Shown here piece after piece: positions 26,050 through 33,549 of a DNA stretch of 64,000 nt. Under the pieces are notes generated by a model, which did not search any database, was not told the DNA's origin, and saw only the letters and a program-made list of their open reading frames with translations. Position 1 is the first letter of the stretch; each line of letters opens with the position of its first letter. Both the position numbers and the translations under genes were made by a program. This DNA is from Gammaproteobacteria bacterium (GTDB taxonomy: Bacteria > Pseudomonadota > Gammaproteobacteria > Steroidobacterales > Rariloculaceae), in assembly GCA_017577365.1 (NCBI GenBank), contig PKRJ01000018.1, forward strand, positions 3,189-67,188, written 5' to 3'.

Positions 26050-26943
26050 TCAGCGTTTCGACGGCGCCGAGAACGTGAGCCGGCAGCCGGCCGCGTCGCG
26101 GACGATCCAGCCGCCCGTGGGATCGGCGAAGTGGCTGCCGATCACGAAGACGTCGGTATTCGCGAAATCGTCGATGAACGCCTTCCTCGTGCGGGCCGCC
26201 TGTTCCTTATCCATATCGAAGCGCGTCAGATCGAGCGGCCGCTCGAGCTGGATCGGGTTGTGCATCATGTCGCCCGTGACGATCGCGCGCTCGCCGCGCG
26301 ACTCGATCAGGATGCTGACGTGCCCGGGCGTGTGGCCCGGCGTCGGACGCAGCGTAATCTCGGGACAGATCTTGTGTTCGGGCTCGATCAGATCGACGAG
26401 CCCCGCGTCGACCACCGGCTGCACGGCGTCGTACATGTGGTTCAGGTTGTGATAACCGCCGGTCTCCTTGAGCATCATCCAGTGCTCGTATTCCTTGCGG
26501 CCGAAGAGATAACGCGCGTTCGGGAACGTCGGCACCCAACGGCCGTCGACGAGGCGCGTGTTCCAGCCGACGTGGTCGAAGTGGAGATGCGTGCAGAGGA
26601 CGAAGTCGATGTCTCCCGGCGCGAAGCCCGCATACGCGAGATCCTCGAGGAACGTCGTCTGCATGTTCGTGAAGATCGCGAACTCGCGCTCGCGGTCGGC
26701 GCCGATGCACGTATCGAGCATGATGCGGTGCTCGGGCGTGCGCATCACGAAGCACTGGAAGGAGATGATCATCCGGCCGTCGGGCGTCGCGAAATGCGGC
26801 TGCAGCCATGGATACGCGAGCACGGTCTCGGGTGTCGCGTCCGGCAACAGCATCGTGATGTCGTCTTCCCAGCCGTTGACTTCCACGATGCGGGTGATCT
26901 CCACGTCTCCGATCTTCCACGTGCGAATCGTTTCGATCGCCAT
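26050..26943 (-). CDS. MBL-fold metallo-hydrolase
   Basis: 297 residues, cytoplasmic. The zinc-binding motif THLHFDHVGW (His119, His121, Asp123, His124), a later PTPGHTPGHVS histidine and an IVTGDMMHNP aspartate are all present. Similar to quorum-quenching lactonase and related MBL enzymes, but substrate is not deducible. GGGGGAG precedes the ATG. The GMC oxidoreductase is immediately upstream (25-bp gap), so both may act on one pathway. Confidence 0.85.
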   Translation of the reverse strand: MAIETIRTWKIGDVEITRIVEVNGWEDDITMLLPDATPETVLAYPWLQPHFATPDGRMIISFQCFVMRTPEHRIMLDTCIGADREREFAIFTNMQTTFLEDLAYAGFAPGDIDFVLCTHLHFDHVGWNTRLVDGRWVPTFPNARYLFGRKEYEHWMMLKETGGYHNLNHMYDAVQPVVDAGLVDLIEPEHKICPEITLRPTPGHTPGHVSILIESRGERAIVTGDMMHNPIQLERPLDLTRFDMDKEQAARTRKAFIDDFANTDVFVIGSHFADPTGGWIVRDAAGCRLTFSAPSKR

Positions 26944-26968
26944 CGGCGTTCTCCCCCTCGAATCCCTG

Positions 26969-28621
26969 TCAGTGTGCGGCCGTCGGTCGAATCGGCTCGG
27001 GCGCGGGCCGGCCGAGAATCATGTCGGAGGCCTTCTCCGCGATCGCAACGATGCTCGCGTTCGTGTTGCCGCCGACGAGGCGCGGATAGATCGACGCGTC
27101 CGCGACGCGCAGGCCTTCGAGCCCGTGGACCTTGAGATCTGGGCCGACGACGGTGTCCTCGCCCGCGGGACCCATGCGGCACGTCGAGCCGGGATGATGC
27201 ACCGTGACGAGCGACTCGCGGACGTAGTCGGCGAGCGCCGCGTCGTCCGTCACGTGACTGCCCGGTGCTCGTTCGCGCGCGCGATACTTCGCGAAGCTCG
27301 ACTGCGCGATCACGCGGCGCGCGAGCTTCAAGCCGCGGATGAGGAACTGCAGATCCTCTTCGTCGCTCAAGAGCTTCGGATCGATCAGCGGCGGCGCCTC
27401 GGGATCGGGTCCCGAGAGCCGCACCTGTCCTTTGCTCTTTGGATACAAGCAGACCGTCGCGACGACGAACCCGTGACCGATCGGGATCGGGAACGGCTTG
27501 ATGTTGCGCCGCGCGGGCTGGAACACGAGCTGCATGTCGGCGCGATCCGATGCGGCGCTCGATTTGATATAGGCGTTCGTCTCGAAGAGATTGCTCGCGA
27601 GCGGACCGGTGCGCTTCACGAGATACTCGAGGATGTTCACGACGTCGCGCGGCAGCGCCTTCCACGAGAGCCCGTACGACGTCGAGTCGTCCATGTCCAT
27701 GATGACCATCGTCGACGGATGGTCTTGCAGATTCCGGCCGACCGCGGGCAGATGATGCAGCGGCTCGATGCCCCACGACTTCAAGTCCTCCGCGTCGCCG
27801 ATCCCCGAGTGGAAAAGAATGTAAGGCGAGTGATACGCGCCGCCGCACAGGATTACCTCCTTGGCGGCGCGGAGCCGACCGATGCGCTCGCCCCTTCGAA
27901 TCTCGACGCCGACCGCGCGCTTGCCTTCGAGCAGGATGCGCCGCGTGAACGTCTCGCTCATGACCTCGAGGTTCGGACGCGACATCGCGGGCCTGAGATA
28001 CGCGCTCGCCGTCGAGACCCGCTTCCCGTTCCAGATCGTGCCCTGACGGTAGCCGTAGCCATGCGGGTCCGGCACGTTGAAGTCTTCGAGCTCCTTGTAG
28101 CCGAGCGCGGCCATCGCCGCGTTGAACGCATCGCAGAGGCGGTTGCGCGCGGTGGGGAAGCTCACGCCCATCGGGCCGCCGGTCGCGTGATACGGCGAGC
28201 CCGCGTATTCGGGATTGTGCTCGGAGCGAAGGAAATAGGGCAGAAGATGAGCATAGGACCATCCCGGATTGCCCATCGCTTCCCAGTCGTCGAAGTCCTT
28301 GGCGGGGCCGCGGTAGTACGCCATGCCGTTGATCGATCCCGAGCCGCCGATCACCTTACCGCGAGGTATCGGAATCTTCCGGTCGTTCACGTGCTCCTGC
28401 GGCGTCGTCGTGAGGCCCCAGCCGAACTTCGGGCTCATGATCGCCGCGCCGACGGCGGCGGGAATAGAAATGAAGGGATGCTTCTCGGACCGGCCCGCCT
28501 CGATCAGGCAGACGCGATTCTGCCGATTCTCGGACAGCCTGGCCGCGATCACGCAGCCGGCCGTTCCCGCCCCGATGACGATATAGTCGAACTCGCGGTC
28601 GAAAGCGGTTTCGCTGCTCAA
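26969..28621 (-). CDS. GMC-family oxidoreductase (choline/alcohol dehydrogenase-like)
   Basis: 550 residues, taken from TTG 28621 with a run of seven G just upstream; no better start is seen. FAD-binding GAGTAGCVIAARLSE at the N-terminus, GGSGSINGMAYYRG, and C-terminal HHPGSTCRMG plus ADASIYPRLVGGNTNASIVAIAEKA (His-His catalytic pair region and FAD cap). Typical length for choline dehydrogenase-like FAD enzymes that oxidise primary alcohols. Upstream lies AT-richer DNA, so its own promoter would be at about 28640-28700. Confidence 0.9.
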   Translation of the reverse strand: MSSETAFDREFDYIVIGAGTAGCVIAARLSENRQNRVCLIEAGRSEKHPFISIPAAVGAAIMSPKFGWGLTTTPQEHVNDRKIPIPRGKVIGGSGSINGMAYYRGPAKDFDDWEAMGNPGWSYAHLLPYFLRSEHNPEYAGSPYHATGGPMGVSFPTARNRLCDAFNAAMAALGYKELEDFNVPDPHGYGYRQGTIWNGKRVSTASAYLRPAMSRPNLEVMSETFTRRILLEGKRAVGVEIRRGERIGRLRAAKEVILCGGAYHSPYILFHSGIGDAEDLKSWGIEPLHHLPAVGRNLQDHPSTMVIMDMDDSTSYGLSWKALPRDVVNILEYLVKRTGPLASNLFETNAYIKSSAASDRADMQLVFQPARRNIKPFPIPIGHGFVVATVCLYPKSKGQVRLSGPDPEAPPLIDPKLLSDEEDLQFLIRGLKLARRVIAQSSFAKYRARERAPGSHVTDDAALADYVRESLVTVHHPGSTCRMGPAGEDTVVGPDLKVHGLEGLRVADASIYPRLVGGNTNASIVAIAEKASDMILGRPAPEPIRPTAAH

Positions 28622-29060
28622 GTGCCCCCCCTGCAGCTTATCCGTCCTTAGTGTAGGCGTGCGGACGCGCTCGCCTCGCGGCGAGTATAGCGAAAGGAAG
28701 GAAGGGCGAGCAGATTGGTGGGAGTGGTCCTGCACCCCAAGAAAGGTCTTTGAGCACGCACGTCGCATGCAAACGACGGGGTAGCTAGTCCCATCGTCTA
28801 TAGAACTTGGACGCCTAAAGCCTCGACCGTTGCCGTCGGGGGCGGAGTGTCTGGTCCCTCATGGGCTTACACGGAAAAGGCTCTGGGGGCGTTATTGGTA
28901 CCGACTCAGGAAGTACGGAATCTGGTGGAACAACTTGCCGATTGCAGTAAGTACGCGTCGACGCAATAGTTATCACGTGAACAGGTGCAAAGCAAAGGGG
29001 TACGAGGCTGAGCATAATTGCGCGAATTAGCGCTCGCGCGTGCGGACTTGGGTCTTGAAG
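28622..29060. other. 439-bp gap with lower GC content, no gene recognised
   Basis: From about 28700 rightward the DNA is noticeably richer in A and T than its surroundings. Two short open frames (28830-29030 plus, 28815-29015 minus) have no recognisable protein character. This looks like the left flank of an acquired segment. Confidence 0.6.
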
Positions 29061-29408
29061 ATGAAGATAAAGAGCATTCTTATCGAGAACTTCAGAAGCT
29101 TCAAGAATGTCACTATACCGCTGAACCGTTACTCGTGCTTTGTCGGTCCGAATGGGGCAGGAAAATCGACGGTACTAGCTGCGCTGAATGTCTTTTTCCA
29201 AGAACGGTCGGCTTCGTCCACCGACATCACGAAACTCGCAGACGAAGATTACTTCGGAAAGAACACTGATAGTCCTATAAGAATTACGCTAACGTTCGAT
29301 GATTTAAGTGACAAAGCACGAAAAGACCTTTCGGACTACGTAAGAAACGATGAAATAGTCGTCACAGCTGAGGCGGTTTTTGATTGTACAAGTCTCGTAT
29401 TTACCCGA
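29061..29408 (+). pseudogene. OLD-family-like AAA ATPase, truncated by IS
   Basis: N-terminal 116 residues of an overcoming-lysogenization-defect (OLD) type ATPase: IENFRSFKNVTIPL, then Walker A GPNGAGKST at about 29-37. The frame then runs into the left end of the IS481-family element at 29409. The remaining ATPase and TOPRIM parts are absent. Codon use is AT-rich compared with the rest of the window, a sign of transfer. An in-frame GTG at 29040 could be the original start. Confidence 0.7.
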
Positions 29409-29426
29409 CACCCGGGTCGCCGGGGT
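29409..29426. repeat. IS inverted repeat, left end
   Basis: CACCCGGGTCGCCGGGGT, matching the reverse complement of the right end with a single G/T change at base 11. Confidence 0.75.
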
Positions 29427-29431
29427 GATGC

Positions 29432-30502
29432 TCAAGCAGCCGTTGGCAGCGGCTCGTTGACCTCCTCAGTGGGAACGATTTCCGGGATCTCGGTAATGCC
29501 GAGCGCCTCCATCAACGCCTGAGCCGGGTTGCGACCCTTGAGGCGGTAGCCTTGGTGGCTGCGCTCGAGATTGTAGTAGCGCATGAAGCGATCGAGATCG
29601 CGCTGGATCTCATCGACCTCCATGTACCACGTCTGCCGCCCCTGAACACGGAAGCACTCATCGAGCAGCGTGCGGTTCATGCGCTCGACGAAGCCGTTGG
29701 TGCGGGGGCTTCGGATCTTCGTCTTCCGATGCTCGATCTCTTCCATCGAGAGCAGCAGCTCATAGGGATGCTGGTCAGGTAGGCCGCAGTACTCGCGTCC
29801 GTTGTCGGTGAGGATGGCGTCCACCTTCACGCCGAGCGCCTCGTAGAAGGGCAGCACGCGGTCGTAGAGCAGATCGGCCGCAGTGACCGGCATCTTGCTC
29901 GTGTACACCTTCGCGAAGGCGAGCGAGCAGAAGACGTCGACGACGACCTGGACGTAGACCTTGCCCACGCCCTTCAGTGTGCCCCAGTAGAAGGTGTCCT
30001 GGTTCAGCAATTCCCCCGGCCGCGACGCCTCCACATGGCGGCAACGGAAGTCGACGGAGTGACGCTCGAGAAGACGGATCTGAGCATCCGATAAGACGAC
30101 CGTATCGCCCTGAGCATGCTGCTCGAGCCGCATCAGACGCTTATAGCGCGTCTCGATCCCGTGCCGCAGCCAGACTCCTCGAACTCCGCTCGGACCCACC
30201 TCGGTGCCTGAGAGCCTGAGCTCGTTGGAGACGCGCTGAGCTCCATGCGTCGGGTAGGCCAGAGAGTACTCGAGGATCTTCTCTTCGACCTCGGGAGCGA
30301 CCCGATTCGGATGAGGGTTGCGAGGACCGCGCTTCGCCTCGACGAGCGCCGCCACGCCGCCGACCTGAAAGGCCCGGCGCACCTCGTAGAAGGTGTCGCG
30401 GTGGTAGCCCATGATCTTGCAGGCCTTGGAGACGTTACCGAGCTCTTCGGCGAGCTGCAGCAGGGAGAGCTTTCTCTTGGTACTCTGGGAGAGCGTAGTC
30501 AT
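29432..30502 (-). CDS. IS481-family transposase
   Basis: 356 residues. Start ATG 30502 with GGAG upstream lies inside the IS. An N-terminal helix-turn-helix (LLQLAEELGNVSKACKIMGYHRDTFYEVRR) is followed by the rve-type catalytic core with NQDTFYWGT (first Asp), ILTDNGREY (second Asp) and NGFVERMNRTLLDE (Glu), the DDE triad of IS481. The frame is intact, so the element may be mobile. Confidence 0.9.
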   Translation of the reverse strand: MTTLSQSTKRKLSLLQLAEELGNVSKACKIMGYHRDTFYEVRRAFQVGGVAALVEAKRGPRNPHPNRVAPEVEEKILEYSLAYPTHGAQRVSNELRLSGTEVGPSGVRGVWLRHGIETRYKRLMRLEQHAQGDTVVLSDAQIRLLERHSVDFRCRHVEASRPGELLNQDTFYWGTLKGVGKVYVQVVVDVFCSLAFAKVYTSKMPVTAADLLYDRVLPFYEALGVKVDAILTDNGREYCGLPDQHPYELLLSMEEIEHRKTKIRSPRTNGFVERMNRTLLDECFRVQGRQTWYMEVDEIQRDLDRFMRYYNLERSHQGYRLKGRNPAQALMEALGITEIPEIVPTEEVNEPLPTAA

Positions 30503-30544
30503 CTGGGTTCTCCGGATAGTTGGTGGTTTGGCGATTACCAATCT

Positions 30545-30562
30545 ACCCCGGAGACCCGGGTG
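30545..30562. repeat. IS inverted repeat, right end
   Basis: ACCCCGGAGACCCGGGTG; reverse complement matches the left end in 17 of 18 positions. Confidence 0.75.
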
Positions 30563-30634
30563 GCTGCGCACCGATCTGACTCCGTGTGTTGTCGAGGCCG
30601 GAAGCAGCCAACTGTCGGAAAATTACGAAACTAG

Positions 30635-31123
30635 CTCAGTCTCTGGTTCGACAAAGGCGAGGCGCGCAAGGCGGCGGAGTTCTATGCTTCCGTTTTCCCC
30701 GACACGAGCGTCGGCCCGGCGCTCGAGGCGCCGTCCGATTTTCCCGGAGGCCAAGAGCGCGAGGAGCTCGTCGTCGAGTTCACGCTGCTCGGCCGGCCCT
30801 TCGTCGGTCTGAACGGCGGTCCGTACTTCAAGCCGAACGAAGCCGTGAGCTTCATGGTCGTGACCGAAACGCAGGAAGAGACCGATCGATACTGGAACGC
30901 CATCGTCACGAACGGCGGCGAGGAAAGCGAGTGCGGCTGGTGCAAAGATCGGTGGGGGTTTTCCTGGCAGATCATTCCGCGCGTCTTGCTCGAAGCGATA
31001 TCGAGCCCGGACCGCGCCGCGGCAAAGCGGGCTTACGAGGCGATGATGACGATGCGCAAGATCGATATCGCGACGATCCAGGCCGCGATAGAGGGGCGAG
31101 ACTCGTCCGCGACGGCGGCTTGA
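30635..31123 (+). pseudogene. PhnB-like (VOC, 3-demethylubiquinone-methyltransferase-type) gene lacking its 5' end
   Basis: From 30635 the frame reads LWFDKGEARKAAEFYASVFP..., then ELVVEFTLLGRPFVGLNGGP and KDRWGFSWQIIPRVL, the PhnB/COG3865 pattern of the vicinal oxygen chelate superfamily. The codon just before is TAG (30632-30634), and no start codon precedes the first recognisable residue; the usual first ten or so residues are missing. The gene was cut at its start at the edge of the IS-bearing insert. A shorter protein from ATG 30845 is possible but would lack half the fold. Confidence 0.7.
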
Positions 31124-31189
31124 CGGAGCGGTTTCCCTCGCTCGTCCGAGCTACGCGTCGGCCGCGGACGGTTGGTAGGTCTGGATGAC

Positions 31190-31501
31190 TCAGACGTGCG
31201 GTTGCGGATCCATTTCGAGCCCGTCGACGAAGAACATCACCACCTCTTCGTACGGCGTGTCACCGGTGTTAATGGCGCGATGAGCGCGCGGCTCCGGATC
31301 CTCCCACTCCGCCTGACCGGGGCGGACGGGCACGCGGAAGTGGTCTGCGGCGTCACGGAACTCGATCGTCAGCTCCTTGCCGCGCACTACTACGGAGAAA
31401 CGCCGACTGCGATCCACGTGCCAAGGCGTCGCCTCACCGGGCTCGAGCACGAGCCTGCGGATCAGCAAATCGTGCCGGCGATCTATGAGCTCTACTTGCA
31501 T
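31190..31501 (-). CDS. Cupin-domain protein
   Basis: 103 residues starting at ATG 31501 (weak ribosome binding site). A single cupin: LEPGEATPWHVDRSRRFSVVVRGKELTIEF with one metal-binding His, and a second motif PEPRAHRAINTGDTPYEEVVMFF. Small cupins bind metal or small ligands; function unknown. The same frame continues upstream into a TolB-like fragment, so this gene may lie in rearranged DNA. Confidence 0.6.
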   Translation of the reverse strand: MQVELIDRRHDLLIRRLVLEPGEATPWHVDRSRRFSVVVRGKELTIEFRDAADHFRVPVRPGQAEWEDPEPRAHRAINTGDTPYEEVVMFFVDGLEMDPQPHV

Positions 31502-31594
31502 GGGCGAATCGTATAACGGCACTTGCCTGCTCGACAGGCTCGTTAGGTCTGTGCCTCCGGGGTTGGTGGCTAGTCGCCGACGAGCCGCCGGCGC

Positions 31595-31660
31595 CGCGAA
31601 ATAGGTGTGCTCGGCATGGGGGCTGAGGTTCTCGAGCGGCAACACGGCGACCGACGTCGG
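31595..31660 (-). pseudogene. Fragment of TolB-like/adenylate cyclase-associated protein
   Basis: On the minus strand, SVAVLPLENLSPHAEHTYFA matches the SIAVLPFxNLSxDxEQEYFADG hallmark of the TolB-like domain found in adenylate cyclase and winged-helix/TPR proteins. Only about 22 residues are left, joined in frame to unrelated sequence; a relic. Confidence 0.5.
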
Positions 31661-32137
31661 AAAACGCGTCGTGCCGCTTTCGCCGCCGACCTGCCCGAGC
31701 AGCCCGGCCGCCCCGACGACGCGGTCTTGGTCATTGGCGATTCGCTGCAACTATTCAACCGGTTTACAGGTCCATCGGACAGCTTCGTCATCGCCGATTC
31801 GGCTGCCTACGACACGCAACGTTCCGTGTACCAGCAGACACTCATTTTCGGCTTCCATGGCGGCGACTTTCTGCCCGGCACGGATTTTCCGACAGGCACC
31901 GAGTTTCCGAATCTCGCTACGCTGCGCGGCGAGTTCGGGGTTTTGTCTAGGGTATATGACGCGGTCGACGGCTCCTGGATCGGCGGCGGTTATATGTTGG
32001 TCGGGGAAGTGACGTCGGTTCGTGCGCGAATAGCGCAGGTGCCCGAGCCGACGGCCGCGATGCTTCTGCTTGCCGGTCTGGTGGGCTTCGGCGTAGTCCG
32101 GAAACGGACGGTGAGCATTCATTCAGGATCGCAGTGA
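31607..32137 (+). pseudogene. PEP-CTERM protein, C-terminal part
   Basis: The last 30 residues carry the exosortase sorting signal: VPEPTAAMLLLAGLVGFGVV then RKR. The preceding about 100 residues (LQLFNRFTGPSDSFVIADSA..., then YDAVDGSWIGGGYMLVGEV) look like a normal mature protein, but the start at 31607 lacks any signal peptide and the first 40 residues are low-complexity Arg-rich, so the front end was lost or is frameshifted. No exosortase gene is in the window. Confidence 0.55.
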
Positions 32138-32385
32138 GCATCGCGCGGGATCGCAGTGGGCCTCGCGGCGCGCCGCCGATTCCCGAAACCGTTCGTCAGC
32201 CGGGGCGGCACGACCGCACGGCGATATGCCCGGCGGGCTTCCGGCGTGTGAGCGCCTCGATGTCGCCGGCGAGGAAGAGCCGCAAGGTCGGCATCTGGGC
32301 AACTCGTCGAGGAGGCGATCACGTGCCTACGGCCCCGCATGTCCCGTCTCGACATGCACGTCGCGTTCCGCCAGCGGCCATGGCG

Positions 32386-33417
32386 CTACGCGTTCCGCGC
32401 TCCGACCGTCACGAGCCAGCGTTCCGTATCGCCGATTCTCGCGCAGCGGATGTCGGCATCGATGAAGTGCCGAATGACTTCGATGTTGGTGAGCGTGTGC
32501 GCCGTTGGTTGCGACGTCACGAAGCTGCCGGATCCGGCGAGCGCGAGCGGCACGAGGAGCTGATCGGCAAGGTGCTCGCCGACCACGGCGCCCGAATGCC
32601 AGTAACGGCGGAGCGCTTGCGCCGCTTCGTTCGCAACCTTCTCGGCCGGCACGCCGCGCTCTCCCACTGCGGTGAAAACTTCGGTCACGTGCTCGAAGTC
32701 GCACTGGATCGAGACGACGTTACCGGGACTGAGGCTGTCATCGACGAAACGCAGGCGGACCGCATCGGGCGTCACGGGTAGCGTTTTCTCGAGCACGGCG
32801 ATCTCGCGCTCGCCGATATAGCGCGGCAGCTTCGCGAGCTGCACGTCGACGGAAAGGCGGCGCAGCTCGCCCCGGTTCTCGAGGCGGAGCGGGGCGAGCG
32901 ATCTCGCGGGGACGATCTCGACGCGTAGCCGACCTCCGCCGCGCGGGTAGAAGCCGGGGCGCAGCAGCTCGGCCCGTATCTTCGGTCCCATTCGCTCCAC
33001 GAGCGGCAGAAAGGCGCGCGCGAGGAACTCGTAGGTCGGAGCCTTCGGGTTGTGCGTGCCGCCCTCGATGAGGACGGTCGAGGGGCCCGGTGCGGTGAAC
33101 AAAGCCGGCAGGAGCGTTTGTAGCACGAGCGTCGTGCTGCCCGCCGTGCCGATCGAGAACGTGAAGTCGCCGAACGCCGAACGCCTCGGGCTGAACGTGA
33201 GCTCGTGCGAACCGACCGAAGCGCCGACCACCTCCGCGTCCGAGATCTCCGCGGCGGCGCGTACGGCCGCGAGATGCTGTGGCCTCAAGCCCGGTGGCGA
33301 GCGCCGCGGCCTGATATTCGTGATGCGAAACGGCGCGCCGAAGTAGACCGAGAGCGACAAGGCGGTGCGCAGGATCTGACCTCCGCCTTCGCCGTAGGAG
33401 CCGTCGATCGTCCGCAT
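32386..33417 (-). CDS. rtcA: RNA 3'-terminal phosphate cyclase
   Basis: 343 residues, the full length of the family. Converts RNA 3'-phosphate ends to 2',3'-cyclic phosphates using ATP, via adenylation of a histidine. The N-terminal DGSYGEGGGQILRTALSLS, the central RPGFYPRGGG and the C-terminal AHTLTN (His307, equivalent of the adenylated His) are present. Ribosome binding site is weak. No rtcB or rtcR is nearby, which is unusual since rtcA is often regulated with rtcB. Confidence 0.95.
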   Translation of the reverse strand: MRTIDGSYGEGGGQILRTALSLSVYFGAPFRITNIRPRRSPPGLRPQHLAAVRAAAEISDAEVVGASVGSHELTFSPRRSAFGDFTFSIGTAGSTTLVLQTLLPALFTAPGPSTVLIEGGTHNPKAPTYEFLARAFLPLVERMGPKIRAELLRPGFYPRGGGRLRVEIVPARSLAPLRLENRGELRRLSVDVQLAKLPRYIGEREIAVLEKTLPVTPDAVRLRFVDDSLSPGNVVSIQCDFEHVTEVFTAVGERGVPAEKVANEAAQALRRYWHSGAVVGEHLADQLLVPLALAGSGSFVTSQPTAHTLTNIEVIRHFIDADIRCARIGDTERWLVTVGARNA

Positions 33418-33549
33418 CGGGAAGCAGCCTGCGCGTTGGTGCCATCGACCTTTGCTCGGCTCATGTTAGACAGCGCCAACGCGATGGGTGAGTCCGTGAA
33501 AGGCCGCGCTTGCTCAACGCGCGGCGTAAATGCCGACGAGGATCCCCGG

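Larger units (their letters stand above)
29409..30562 (-). mobile_element. IS481-family insertion sequence, 1154 bp
   Basis: Bounded by inverted ends (29409-29426 and 30545-30562; 17 of 18 bases match) around one transposase gene. No clear target duplication is visible in the flanks (left ...TTACCCGA, right GCTGCGCA...), which suggests that one flank has been lost through deletion. It separates the OLD relic from the truncated PhnB-like gene. Confidence 0.85.

Noticed and set aside
28815..29030. Two short overlapping open frames in the AT-richer gap
   Set aside because: No domain or ribosome binding site, and both are shorter than 70 codons; treated as non-coding.
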